NCBI GenBank assembly: GCA_017469935.1
Contig: JAFUFL010000006.1
Coordinates: forward strand, 1-40,512
DNA length: 40,512 nt
Direction of reading: 5' to 3'
Origin: Lachnospiraceae bacterium
GTDB taxonomy: Bacteria > Bacillota > Clostridia > Lachnospirales > Lachnospiraceae
The notes below the pieces were generated by a model. It saw only the letters and a program-made list of their open reading frames with translations, was not told the DNA's origin and did no database searches. Of this stretch, positions 25,354-33,301 are shown piece after piece. The first letter of the stretch is position 1; every line of letters begins with the position of its first letter. The position numbers and the translations under genes are program-made.

Positions 25354-25422
25354 TTTATAGTAGCACGTTCATCGATATTTTTTCACATTTTGGGCAGTTT
25401 TAATCGGTATCTGGGCAGTTTT
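25354..25422 (-). promoter_or_regulatory. Promoter with LytTR-like direct repeats ahead of the radical SAM operon
   Basis: TGGGCAGTTTT occurs at 25391-25401 and again at 25412-25422, exactly 21 bp apart. That equals a 9-bp site plus a 12-bp spacer, the geometry of LytTR regulators (AgrA/ComE boxes with core CAGTT). Toward the gene lies an extended -10, TACTATAAAT (TATAAA at 25359-25354). No -35 box is present at the right distance, as expected of an activator-dependent promoter. Confidence 0.5.
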
Positions 25423-25456
25423 TTACCCATTATGCTGATATCAATTGCGAAAAACA

Positions 25457-25493
25457 TCCCCTGCCAAAAGGTTTAGCACCTTTTGACAGGGGA
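25457..25493 (-). terminator. Terminator of thrS
   Basis: On the minus strand TCCCCTGTCAAAAGGT pairs with ACCTTTTGGCAGGGGA (16 bp, one G-U wobble, 5-nt loop) and is followed by TGTTTTTCG. The thrS stop is 86 bp upstream. Confidence 0.85.
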
Positions 25494-25578
25494 TACTGTT
25501 TGCCGTTTTGCGTTCTTTCTGCTTTTCGAGACACTGCCGGGACAAAGCCGCTGTCCCTGCCGTGTCCGCCGGTACTTC

Positions 25579-27369
25579 TTATTCCACGGAGTCGATCAGC
25601 TCGATCGAGTGCTCCATGTTCAGCTTCAGGCACATGTCGATGAACTTGTCGAGCGGAACGTCGTTGATCTGCTTGTTGGAGCCGCGCATGTTGATGGAAA
25701 CGGTTCCGTTCTCCGCCTCCTTGTCGCCGAGGACCAGAATGTAGGGATCCTTGTAGTTCTTGAACTTCTTGATCTTCTGCTTCATGTTGTTGTCGGAGTA
25801 ATCGGCCTCAACACGGATGCGCAGCGCTTTCAGTCTGTGTACGACCTTTTTCGCGTACTCATTGTGCTCGGTGCGGATCGGAACGACCGCCACCTGATAA
25901 GGGGACATCCAGAACGGGAATACGCCCTTGAAGTTCTCAATGATGATGCCGAGGAATCTCTCGATGGAGCCGAAGATCGCGCGGTGAATGACCACCGGCA
26001 CCTTCTCGGAGCCGTCCTGTGCGGTATATTTGAGATCGAAGTTTCTGGGCAGCTGGAAATCCAGCTGAATGGTGCCGCACTGCCACTCTCTTCCCAGTGC
26101 GTCCTTGATCTGCAGGTCGATCTTGGGGCCGTAGAAGGCGCCGTCGCCCTCGTTGATCTCGTAGCCGCCCTCGCCGTATTTCTTGTCGAGGATCTTCTTC
26201 AGGACTGCTTCCGCGTCGTTCCAGAGCTCGATGTCGCCCATGAAATCGTCGGGCCTTGTGGAGAACTCGGCTCTGTAGGTGATTCCGAAGGTCTTGTAGA
26301 TCTCATCCGCAATGCTGAGGATATCGTCGATCTCCGCCTCGATCATGTCTTCCGTCACGAATGTGTGGTCGTCGTCCTGACGGAACTCCTGTACTCTGAG
26401 AAGTCCGTTCAGCTGTCCGGTCTTTTCTTTTCTGTGAAGCACATCGTACTCGGAATAACGGATGGGAAGCTCCTTGTAAGAGCGGGGCTTTCTGCCGAAT
26501 TCCATCATGGCGTTCGGGCAGTTCATGGGCTTGGCAGCCATGGTGTCCACTGACTCGACGGTGTACTTCTCATCTTCGTCCTTGCCGGGAATGATGAACA
26601 TGTTGTTTACATAGTGTGCCCAGTGTCCGCTGATGATCCACAGTTTATTGTTGTTGATGACAGGAGCAGAAATCTCCTGATACTCGTGCAGATCCTGTAC
26701 GTCTCTGGAGTACTGCATCAGAGCCTGGTAGAGCTTCCAGCCGCGAGGCAGCCAGTAAGGCATGCCCTGTGCCGTCTCGTTGAACATAAACAGCTCAAGC
26801 TGCGGTCCCAGTTTCTTGTGGTCGCGTTCCATCGCTTCCTTGATCATCTTCAGGTGCTCTTTGAGCTGCTTCTGGTCCGGGAAGGCGTACAGATACACTC
26901 TCTGCATCTGGTCCCTGTGCTCGTCGCCTCTCCAGTAAGCGCCGGAAACCGACTTGACCTGGAAGGCCACGTTCATCAGGAGCTGGGAATTGTCGATGTG
27001 AGGTCCGCGGCAGAGGTCGACGAAGTCCTCGCCGGTGTAATAGACAGTGATCTTCTCGTCATCGGGAAGGTCCTGAATGAGTTCGGTCTTGAACTTCTGG
27101 TCCTTGAAGATCTCGAGAGCTCTCTCCTTGGAAACCTCTTCCACTGTCCAGGCTTCTCTTCTCTTTATGATCTCCCGCATCTTATTCTCAATGGTCTTGA
27201 AATCCGCTTCCGTAATCGCAGTGGGAAGTACAAAATCATAATAGCAGCCGTCCGCAATCTGCGGTCCGATCGCGTACTGCACTTCCTTGCCGTAAATCTC
27301 GATTACTGCCTTCGCCAAAATATGGGCGAGCGAATGGCGGTAGACTTCCAGAAACTGTTCTTTTTCCAT
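25579..27369 (-). CDS. thrS: Threonyl-tRNA synthetase lacking the TGS domain
   Basis: The 596-residue enzyme charges tRNA-Thr. It starts directly in the editing domain (HSLAHILAKAVIEIYG, the HxxxH metal/editing motif at 12-16; HIDN later), without the usual 60-residue TGS domain of about 640-residue ThrS. The class-II catalytic core follows with MPYWLPRGWKLYQAL, MAAKPMNCPNAM and RYSEYDVLHRKEKTGQLNGLLRVQEFRQDD. The anticodon-binding domain (FPFWMSPYQVAVVPI...LVLGDKEAENGTV) comes last. The ATG is 9 nt from AGGAG; the in-frame extension has no site and unlike composition. TGS-less ThrS occurs in several Firmicutes. No T-box leader was seen upstream. Confidence 0.95.
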   Translation of the reverse strand: MEKEQFLEVYRHSLAHILAKAVIEIYGKEVQYAIGPQIADGCYYDFVLPTAITEADFKTIENKMREIIKRREAWTVEEVSKERALEIFKDQKFKTELIQDLPDDEKITVYYTGEDFVDLCRGPHIDNSQLLMNVAFQVKSVSGAYWRGDEHRDQMQRVYLYAFPDQKQLKEHLKMIKEAMERDHKKLGPQLELFMFNETAQGMPYWLPRGWKLYQALMQYSRDVQDLHEYQEISAPVINNNKLWIISGHWAHYVNNMFIIPGKDEDEKYTVESVDTMAAKPMNCPNAMMEFGRKPRSYKELPIRYSEYDVLHRKEKTGQLNGLLRVQEFRQDDDHTFVTEDMIEAEIDDILSIADEIYKTFGITYRAEFSTRPDDFMGDIELWNDAEAVLKKILDKKYGEGGYEINEGDGAFYGPKIDLQIKDALGREWQCGTIQLDFQLPRNFDLKYTAQDGSEKVPVVIHRAIFGSIERFLGIIIENFKGVFPFWMSPYQVAVVPIRTEHNEYAKKVVHRLKALRIRVEADYSDNNMKQKIKKFKNYKDPYILVLGDKEAENGTVSINMRGSNKQINDVPLDKFIDMCLKLNMEHSIELIDSVE

Positions 27370-27588
27370 GATCTGAATCTCCTGTATCTGTATTTTGAAC
27401 GATCGTAGTACGATATCCGCATAATTATACCACAATTCGGAAGATAAGTGTAAAATATCAATGGGACAGAAACGAATATGTACCCGCGCGCGGACAGGAA
27501 GATGCTGCACAGGCACCCTGCCCGCGGCGAGCTGCCTCGTGTGCGCCGCCTCGTGAGCGCCGCCGGGCGGCCCGGAAAGGAGAATGCC

Positions 27589-28401
27589 ATGCCTTCAACC
27601 TACGCCCACTATCGCTTCGGACAGGATGTGCTGGAAGCGCTTCCCGGCAAATACCGGGAGGTTCTGCTGCGGGAGGAGGACCTGTTTAACATCGGTCTTC
27701 ACGGTCCTGATATCCTGTTCTACTACAAACCCTTCACCCATCACCGGATCCACGGCGAAGGCGGCCGCATGCACCGTCTCACGGGAAGGCAGTATTTCTC
27801 GGAAGCGGGAAAGATTTTTCTGGAAAGAGGCCCCCGCACGGCAGACTACGCCTATCTGTGCGGCTTTCTCTGCCATTTTGCCCTGGACCGCGCCTGCCAT
27901 GGCTATATCAACGACCTGGCGGCCAGGGGAGAAGTGTCCCATGCTGAGATTGAGAGCGAATTTGACCGAATCCTGCTCGTGGAAGACGGCATAGATCCCA
28001 TCCGAAGGAACCTTGCGGCCCACATTCACACTTCCCGCAGAGCGGCAAAAGTGATCTCCGCCTATTTCCCGGGCGCGTCGCAGAAAGTGATCCTCGAAGG
28101 AATCTTCTCCTTATGGGGATCCAACCTCCTTCTCACCCTGCCCGGGCATCTGGGATACCGGTGGGTCGACCGCGTCTTGCAAAGGCTCCCGGCTTACAGC
28201 CTCATTCACGGCCACATGATCGACCTGGATCCGAATCCCTTATGCGAGCGCAGTAATTCGGTCCTGCGCGGGAAATATGAAGATGCGGTCAGCGATGCCG
28301 CTCATCTGATCCGCGAATTTCTCCCGGCTCTGCGCGGCCAAAAAGAATGGTCCTCTCTGATGGATTACGATTTTGAGTCGACTCCCGCCTCTTCGAACTA
28401 A
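27589..28401 (+). CDS. Zinc-dependent phospholipase C-like protein
   Basis: The 270-residue protein has no signal peptide. Its helical sequence shows spaced metal-ligand-like residues: STYAHYRFGQDV, NIGLHGPDILFYY, FTHHRIHGEGGRMH, YLCGFLCHFALDRACHGYI and IESEFDRILLVEDG. This is the pattern of the zinc-dependent phospholipase C/S1-P1-like cytoplasmic family common in clostridia, whose substrates are unknown. The start is ATG 27589 with AAAGGAG upstream; an overlapping ATG seven bases earlier is in another frame. A perfect terminator follows within 6 bp. It is divergent from thrS and stands alone. Confidence 0.8.
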   Translation: MPSTYAHYRFGQDVLEALPGKYREVLLREEDLFNIGLHGPDILFYYKPFTHHRIHGEGGRMHRLTGRQYFSEAGKIFLERGPRTADYAYLCGFLCHFALDRACHGYINDLAARGEVSHAEIESEFDRILLVEDGIDPIRRNLAAHIHTSRRAAKVISAYFPGASQKVILEGIFSLWGSNLLLTLPGHLGYRWVDRVLQRLPAYSLIHGHMIDLDPNPLCERSNSVLRGKYEDAVSDAAHLIREFLPALRGQKEWSSLMDYDFESTPASSN

Positions 28402-28406
28402 AGCAA

Positions 28407-28438
28407 AAGGCGTCCGGCAGATACCTGCCGGACGCCTT
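28407..28438. terminator. Terminator after the phospholipase-like gene
   Basis: AAGGCGTCCGGCAG (28407-28420), loop ATAC, CTGCCGGACGCCTT (28425-28438): a perfect 14-bp stem between convergent genes, with A/T-rich flanks that allow use from either side. Confidence 0.85.
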
Positions 28439-28471
28439 CCTTATACCCTTATGATCACCGATCCATTAAGA

Positions 28472-28768
28472 TCAGCAGAACTCAACAAATCTTCTGTCTA
28501 CCCAGCCGGTCTTTCCGCCATAGGAAGCCCACACATAGTTGCCGCTCACTTTGTCAGCCTTGATGCTGAAAACGGTTCCTCTGGAGATGCGGGCGATCTC
28601 GTTCTCATACTTGTAGCTGGGGTGATTACGAAGTGCGAGATAGTTCTTCTTGACGATGCATCTCACGGATCTCCATGCGCTGCGGCTCTCGCCTGCTCCG
28701 CCGTCTACCGCATCAAGCTCTTCCTCTGTAAGGGGGGCGATTTCCAGTTCAAAATTCTTTTCTTCCAT
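28472..28768 (-). CDS. Double-glycine-leader peptide with SH3-like domain
   Basis: The 98-residue protein begins MEEKNFELEIAPLTEEELDAVDGG, then AGESRS. LTEEELDAVDGG is the classic double-glycine leader of peptides cut and exported by C39-peptidase ABC transporters, and is shared with Nif11-type precursors. The rest (about 30-98; YLALRNHPSYKYENEIARISRGTVFSIKADKVSGNYVWASYGGKTGWVDRRFVEFC) is a bacterial SH3-like domain, not a typical bacteriocin core. The start ATG follows AAAGGAG. No exporter or maturase is adjacent; the nearest maturase is 3.1 kb away and on another transcript. Secretion of a cell-wall-binding module by a bacteriocin-type exporter is the likeliest reading. Confidence 0.7.
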   Translation of the reverse strand: MEEKNFELEIAPLTEEELDAVDGGAGESRSAWRSVRCIVKKNYLALRNHPSYKYENEIARISRGTVFSIKADKVSGNYVWASYGGKTGWVDRRFVEFC

Positions 28769-28859
28769 GGCTGTTCTCCTTTGCAATTATAAGTGTAATG
28801 TTTATGCTGCAAACAACTGCTCTTAATTCAAGGCTCGCGGAGAGATCCGCTGCGCCGAA

Positions 28860-29816
28860 TTACTTAACGAGATGGAGCTTATCGATCTCATCGTCGGTCA
28901 TCTTATAGAAGCCTTTGGATTCGATATCCTTCTTCAGACCGCTTGCCCCCAGTACCTGAGGGTAGTGATAGTTGGGAGCGGTAAAGAAGCCTTTTTCTAT
29001 GCACTCCTGGACATGATCGGGATTATCGAGCTCCTTGAGCACGATCATCAGGCGGAAAGAATAACCCACGTCAACGATCTGCCAGTCAGAGCAGGACATA
29101 GAGCTGATTCCGGGATAAGCCTTCTCTATATCAAAGGAAAGCATATCATCCTTTGTGTACCCTGCATCCTTTTTAAAATCATAGATTTCCGCATAGTTGG
29201 TCAATACACCGGATGTGTTCTCGAAGATAATGGCAAAGCCTATTATTCCGTTGTTCTCTCCCAGGCAGTATCCGTTATACTCCTGGTTCTGGCCCTGAAG
29301 AGAGATCTTTCCGTTGAGCGAAGAAGCCTCTTCTCCGCTCAGCCCTTCGAGCGTTTCGACTGCGGGAGCGCTTCCGAGCGCTTCCTGCGCACCTACGCCG
29401 TCGAGCTTCTCCACATCGGAATTCCCTGTTTCTCCGGAAGGCGTAATAACTCCTTCAAACATTGAGCCGCTTGCAAAAGAGCCCGTGCTTTCAGTTGCAT
29501 TGACCTCTGCTGCAGATGCGTCCGCCTCCTGAGCTGCCGCGTCCGCCTCGGGTGCTGCTTCCTGAGCTGCCGCATCCGCCTCGGGTGCTGCCTCCTGAGC
29601 TGCCGCGTCTGCCTCGGGTGCTGCCTCTTGCTTAGCTGCGTCTGCCTCGGGTGCCGCTTCTTCCTTAGCTGCGTCTGCCGCAGGTGCTGCTTCTTCCGCC
29701 GCCGTCTCCGCAGGTGCTTCCGCCTGGCTGCTCGAAGCTGCTGTGCTTCCGCCGCAGGCTCCCAGCATCGCTGTCATAAGTGCTGCGCAAACCATGACTG
29801 CTATTTTACGTCTCAT
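28860..29816 (-). CDS. Secreted lipoprotein with Ala/Glu 11-residue repeats
   Basis: The 318-residue protein has a lipoprotein signal ending MLGAC (Cys 21). An extended linker follows with five 11-residue repeats of the type AAPEADAAAQE (about 43-97), and then a globular domain of about 170 residues. That domain includes QGQNQEYNGYCLGENNGIIGFAIIFENTSG and SCSDWQIVDVGYSFRLMIVLKELDN. I do not recognise the domain. The linker should hold it away from the membrane surface. The start ATG lies behind AGGGAGGA. It stands alone, divergent from the second amino-acid transporter operon, whose binding protein has a similar Ala/Glu/Pro linker. Confidence 0.8.
   Translation of the reverse strand: MRRKIAVMVCAALMTAMLGACGGSTAASSSQAEAPAETAAEEAAPAADAAKEEAAPEADAAKQEAAPEADAAAQEAAPEADAAAQEAAPEADAAAQEADASAAEVNATESTGSFASGSMFEGVITPSGETGNSDVEKLDGVGAQEALGSAPAVETLEGLSGEEASSLNGKISLQGQNQEYNGYCLGENNGIIGFAIIFENTSGVLTNYAEIYDFKKDAGYTKDDMLSFDIEKAYPGISSMSCSDWQIVDVGYSFRLMIVLKELDNPDHVQECIEKGFFTAPNYHYPQVLGASGLKKDIESKGFYKMTDDEIDKLHLVK
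29526..29690 (-). repeat. 33-bp tandem repeats encoding the lipoprotein linker
   Basis: Five in-frame copies of a 33-bp unit encode AAPAADAAKEE, AAPEADAAKQE and three copies of AAPEADAAAQE. Near-identity of the last three copies suggests recent slippage expansion, so copy number may vary between strains. Confidence 0.85.
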
Positions 29817-29966
29817 TTTACTGTCCTCCCTATAAAAAATATGTGAATGATTACAAGTATTATACTATATAATCCTATCACAACTGTTCTGTACCGTCAC
29901 CAGTCAGTAAAAAAATAATCTTCTTATATTCATGCCCGAATAATGCACTGAAATTAAAATTAATTA

Positions 29967-30032
29967 TTGAAGTTGTTTTTCCAAATGCATATAATAGTAA
30001 AAGTTTTTATGAGTTTTACTGTAAAAACTCAT
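29967..30032 (+). promoter_or_regulatory. Promoter and leader hairpins of the second amino-acid ABC operon
   Basis: TTGAAG (29967-29972), 17-bp spacer, TATAAT (29990-29995). Just downstream the leader can form either AGTAAAA/TTTTACT or the stem ATGAGTTTT (30009-30017) / AAAACTCAT (30024-30032), which exclude each other. No ligand-type riboswitch was recognised. Confidence 0.6.
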
Positions 30033-30102
30033 ATTTAGTAAATCACTGCCGGTTTTTTCAAACAATCATCCGCAGTGAGTAAGTTCATAAGGAGGAAACA
30101 CT

Positions 30103-30999
30103 ATGAAAAAGTATTTTGCACTGCTTCTCGCAGGCATGATGGCTCTCTCGCTGGCTGCATGCGGCGGATCTTCCGCTCCTGCCTCTTCTGAGCCCGCTGC
30201 CGAGACCGAAGCTGCCGAGCCCGCTGCAGAAGCGGAAGGCACTGAGGCGGAAGCTCCTGCTGCTGACGCTGCAGAGGCTCCCGCGGCCGACGCTGAGATC
30301 AAGGTTGTCGAGGCCGGCAAGCTCCACATGGCTACCAACGCCGCATTCCCGCCCTACGAGATGATCTCCGACAACGGCGGTTTCGAAGGAATCGACGTAG
30401 AGATCGCTACAGCGATCGCACAGAAGCTCGGTCTTGAGCTGGTTGTCGACGACATGGAGTTCGGCTCTGTCATCACTTCCGTTCAGGGCGGCAAGTCCGA
30501 CATCGCAATGGCTGGTCTGACAGTTACCGAGGAGCGCAAGCAGAACGTTGACTTCACCGAGTCCTATGCGACCGGCGTACAGGTCATCATCGTTCCCGAG
30601 GGATCTGACATCAAGACCGTTGATGACCTTGCAAACGACAAGATGATCGGCGTTCAGGACGGAACAACCGGTTACATCTACTGCTCCGACACTGTTGAGA
30701 ACGGCGGCTACGGAGAGGATCATGTCACTTCCTATCCCAACGGCGCTATGGCGATCGAAGCCCTCAAGGGCGGCAAGGTTGACGCTGTTGTCATCGACAA
30801 TGAGCCCGCCAAGGCATTTGTCGCTGCCAACGAAGGTCTGAAGATCCTTGACACAGAGTACATCGTTGAGAATTACGCGATCGGCATCTCCAAAGAGAAC
30901 CCCGCTCTTCGCGATGCAGTTGACGCTGCACTCAAGGAGCTCATCGCTGACGGTACGGTCAAGACAATCGTTGACAAGTACATCAACGCAGGGGAATGA
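30103..30999 (+). CDS. Amino-acid ABC transporter substrate-binding lipoprotein (second system)
   Basis: The 298-residue lipoprotein has a signal with lipobox LSLAACGG, an Ala/Glu/Pro-rich linker and a type-3 solute-binding domain. Motifs are KLHMATNAAFPPYEMISDNGGFEGIDVEIATAIAQKLGLELVVDDMEF, IAMAGLTVTEERKQNVDFTESY and IGVQDGTTGYIY. The FPPYE and later D residues are those that hold the alpha-amino and carboxyl groups of amino-acid ligands in this family. The start ATG follows AAGGAGGAAACACT. It leads a three-gene importer operon with a strong internal terminator before the permease, so the binding protein is expected in excess. The substrate cannot be told from sequence. Confidence 0.93.
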   Translation: MKKYFALLLAGMMALSLAACGGSSAPASSEPAAETEAAEPAAEAEGTEAEAPAADAAEAPAADAEIKVVEAGKLHMATNAAFPPYEMISDNGGFEGIDVEIATAIAQKLGLELVVDDMEFGSVITSVQGGKSDIAMAGLTVTEERKQNVDFTESYATGVQVIIVPEGSDIKTVDDLANDKMIGVQDGTTGYIYCSDTVENGGYGEDHVTSYPNGAMAIEALKGGKVDAVVIDNEPAKAFVAANEGLKILDTEYIVENYAIGISKENPALRDAVDAALKELIADGTVKTIVDKYINAGE

Positions 31000-31047
31000 T
31001 CTTCCCGATGGCACTTTTACCGGGATCATTACTTTAGAGTAGACAAC

Positions 31048-31095
31048 ATCGCCATGCCCGGTACGGAAATGACCGAAGGGCATGGCGATTTTTTT
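31048..31095 (+). terminator. Internal terminator between binding protein and permease
   Basis: ATCGCCATGCCC (31048-31059) pairs perfectly with GGGCATGGCGAT (31078-31089), with a small CGGT/ACCG stem inside the loop, then TTTTTT. It lies after the binding-protein stop but before the permease, so partial read-through probably sets the subunit ratio. Confidence 0.85.
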
Positions 31096-31189
31096 GAATA
31101 TTCAGCACCCCGGAAAAAAGATCAAAATAAGATCCGGAGAGCTGAATAGTTTTGAACATTTGATCTTATATTCATTCGGAGGTACAAAT

Positions 31190-31909
31190 TTGGGCTCACT
31201 ATTTGAGGATCTGGCCTCGCAATTCAATCAGGCCTTTATTGAAGCGGACAGATGGCAGCGCTATCTCTCCGGTATTGGTATTTCCTTTACTGTCACGCTG
31301 GGCGCGCTGGTGATCGGTATCATCCTCGGCGTTCTCGTCGCAGTCGTCCGCACACTCCACGACCAGCAGAAGGGAAGCGACAGCCATGTGTTGTTGAACA
31401 TCGCCAACGCGATCTGTCAGGTTTATACAACGGTGATCCGCGGAACACCTATGATGGTTCAGCTCCTGATCATGGGCTTTGTCATCTTCAAGTCGAGCCG
31501 CAATCTGGTCGGCGTCGCGATCCTCTCCCTGGGCATCAACTCCGGTGCCTACACGGCGGAGATCATCCGAAGCGGCATCATGTCCATCGATCCCGGCCAG
31601 ATGGAAGCCGGCCGAAGCCTTGGCATGGATTACATCACGGTCATGAAAGATATCATTATCCCGCAGGCCATCAAGAACATTCTCCCGGCTCTGGGAAATG
31701 AGCTGATCACCCTGTTCAAGGATACTTCCCTCGTCACCGTGATCGGACTTACCGACCTCACGAAGGCGGCCCAGCAGATCCAGGCCAAAACATACCAGGC
31801 CTTCATGCCTTACATCGGCATTGCAATCATGTACCTCGTTGTAGTCATGATTTTGACAAAGCTCCTCGGAATCCTGGAAAGGAGGTTGAGAGAAAGTGAC
31901 AGACGCTAA
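31190..31909 (+). CDS. Amino-acid ABC transporter permease (second system), TTG start
   Basis: The 239-residue membrane protein has a HisM/GlnP-type fold: [27 protein letters not shown], the [17 protein letters not shown] motif and an EAA loop [35 protein letters not shown] place the start at TTG 31190 because GGAGGT lies 6 nt upstream. The in-frame ATG at 31082 sits inside the terminator hairpin and would add 36 polar residues not seen in the family. Only one permease is present, so the channel is likely a homodimer, unlike the first system. Confidence 0.85.
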   Translation: MGSLFEDLASQFNQAFIEADRWQRYLSGIGISFTVTLGALVIGIILGVLVAVVRTLHDQQKGSDSHVLLNIANAICQVYTTVIRGTPMMVQLLIMGFVIFKSSRNLVGVAILSLGINSGAYTAEIIRSGIMSIDPGQMEAGRSLGMDYITVMKDIIIPQAIKNILPALGNELITLFKDTSLVTVIGLTDLTKAAQQIQAKTYQAFMPYIGIAIMYLVVVMILTKLLGILERRLRESDRR

Positions 31910-32669
31910 GAATACCACTCATACCCCTGTACAGCAGGGAGAAGTCATGATCCATGTGGAAAACCTCAAAAAGTCGTTCGGAAACAACCACGTTCTCAAC
32001 GGCATCACGCAGGATATCCGCAAGGGCGAGAAAGTCGTCATCATCGGTCCCTCGGGATCGGGAAAATCCACTTTCCTTCGCTGCCTCAACCTTCTGGAAG
32101 TGCCCACCAGCGGCCACATCATCTTCGAGGGAACGGATCTCACTGATAAGAATACCGATATCAACGCGATCCGCAGGAAGATGGGCATGGTGTTCCAGCA
32201 CTTCAACCTCTTCCCGAATATGACCGTCCGCAGGAACATCACGCTGGCGCCCGTGCGCACCGGCTTCATGAAGCAGGAAGAAGCGGACATCGAGGCGGAG
32301 CGCCTTCTGTCGCGCGTAGGCCTTCTCGAGAAGGCGGACGCCTACCCGGCCAGCCTCTCCGGCGGGCAAAAGCAGCGTATCGCGATTGTGCGCGCGCTGG
32401 CCATGAATCCCGACATGCTCCTCTTTGACGAGCCCACCTCCGCGCTCGACCCCGAGATGGTCGGCGAAGTTCTCGAAGTTATGAAGGAACTGGCGGACTC
32501 CGGAATGACCATGGCCGTGGTCACCCACGAGATGGGATTTGCAAGAGAAGTGGGAACCCGCGTCCTCTTCATCGACGAAGGCATTGTCAAAGAAGAGAAC
32601 ACCCCTCAGGAGTTCTTTTCCAATCCGCAGAATCCCAGGCTCCAGGATTTCCTGTCCAAGGTGCTGTGA
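31896..32669 (+). CDS. Amino-acid ABC transporter ATP-binding protein (second system)
   Basis: The 257-residue ATPase shows Walker [14 protein letters not shown]-loop FQHFNLFPN, signature [15 protein letters not shown], Walker [15 protein letters not shown] and H-loop [11 protein letters not shown] start at 31896 overlaps the permease end by 14 bp with AGGAGG 10 nt upstream. An ATG at 31947 (MIHVENLKK) has GGAG at better spacing and begins exactly at the family core, so either start is possible. Its last codons lie in a 47-bp unit that is duplicated downstream of the stop. Confidence 0.9.
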   Translation: MTDAKNTTHTPVQQGEVMIHVENLKKSFGNNHVLNGITQDIRKGEKVVIIGPSGSGKSTFLRCLNLLEVPTSGHIIFEGTDLTDKNTDINAIRRKMGMVFQHFNLFPNMTVRRNITLAPVRTGFMKQEEADIEAERLLSRVGLLEKADAYPASLSGGQKQRIAIVRALAMNPDMLLFDEPTSALDPEMVGEVLEVMKELADSGMTMAVVTHEMGFAREVGTRVLFIDEGIVKEENTPQEFFSNPQNPRLQDFLSKVL

Positions 32670-32740
32670 GGCCGCAGAACCGCAGACTTCAGGATTTTCC
32701 GGCCAAGGTGCTGCGGGGCCGCAGAATCGCAGGCCGCCTG
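32625..32740 (+). repeat. 47-bp tandem duplication of the ATPase gene end
   Basis: A unit beginning CCGCAGAAT and ending near CCAAGGTGCTG runs 32625-32671 (the last codons and stop of the ATPase gene), again 32672-32718, and partly from 32719. The copies differ at several bases and 47 is not a multiple of three, so only the first copy codes. Confidence 0.7.
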
Positions 32741-32777
32741 CAGGCAGGCAGATCTCCGAATATGAGTATAAGAAAAG

Positions 32778-32815
32778 CGCCGTTCGGATGTGCACATGAT
32801 CACATCCGGACGGCG
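32778..32815 (+). terminator. Terminator of the second amino-acid ABC operon
   Basis: CGCCGTTCGGATGTG (32778-32792) pairs with CACATCCGGACGGCG (32801-32815), one G-U wobble, followed by TTGTTTTTT. Confidence 0.85.
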
Positions 32816-32858
32816 TTGTTTTTTGCGCTTTGCTGTATTTTGGCAGAGACTGATTCGT

Positions 32859-33197
32859 TTAGTCGTTCACGAAATCCTGCCTGTAAGGATTGAAGATGTC
32901 AAGAAGGACGCCCGCTTCCTGGCAGACGCAGCCGTGGACCACGTCGTTCATCTTGAGCAGGGTGTCGCCTTTCTTTACAATGCTCTTGACGCCGTCGATC
33001 TCGAACTCGAACACGCCGCTCACGATGTAGGTGATCTGGGTGTGGGGATGGTGGTGGAGGGCTCCGACTGCTCCCTTCTCGAAGGTGTTCTCGACAACCA
33101 TCAGGTCATCGGAGTACGCGAGCACGCGTCTTGTCACGCCGCCGCCCATATCCTGCGGTTTCACGTCCTTGTAGTAAACGTATCTGTCGTTTTTCAC
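32859..33197 (-). CDS. Small cupin-domain protein (KdgF-like)
   Basis: The 112-residue single-cupin protein has motif 1 GAVGALHHHPHTQITYIVSG (metal-binding HHHPH and the Thr/Gln-type fourth position) and motif 2 KKGDTLLKMNDVVHGCVCQEAG. Its size and the ALHHHPHxQ motif resemble KdgF and related pectin-sugar or general small cupins; the substrate is unknown. It starts with GTG, 8 nt after AGGAGG. It stands alone, and a palindromic repeat lies 29 bp upstream, so its promoter must lie in or near that repeat or further toward corA. Confidence 0.8.
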   Translation of the reverse strand: MKNDRYVYYKDVKPQDMGGGVTRRVLAYSDDLMVVENTFEKGAVGALHHHPHTQITYIVSGVFEFEIDGVKSIVKKGDTLLKMNDVVHGCVCQEAGVLLDIFNPYRQDFVND

Positions 33198-33226
33198 TGT
33201 TTTGTCCTCCTTTTAAAAATCCAAGG

Positions 33227-33298
33227 TGTGTCACGGGGACGTATCTACTGACACATTTTGTTCCCAAAATGTGTCAGCGGATACGTCCCCGTGACACA
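33227..33298. repeat. Palindromic element copy 1 (34-4-34 bp)
   Basis: Left arm TGTGTCACGGGGACGTATC...CTGACACATTTTG (33227-33260), spacer TTCC, right arm 33265-33298 complementary except for two central bases. It ends 3 bp before the stop codon of the CorA-type gene. No transposase is present. It belongs to a family with further copies at 34.2, 34.4, 34.5, 38.1 and 39.8 kb. Confidence 0.9.
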
Positions 33299-33301
33299 TT
33301 T

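Noticed and set aside
31082-31189. ATG-initiated 36-residue N-terminal extension of the second-system permease
   Set aside because: The ATG lies inside the terminator hairpin and has no ribosome site, the added residues are polar and unlike the family, and a TTG at 31190 has GGAGGT at ideal spacing.
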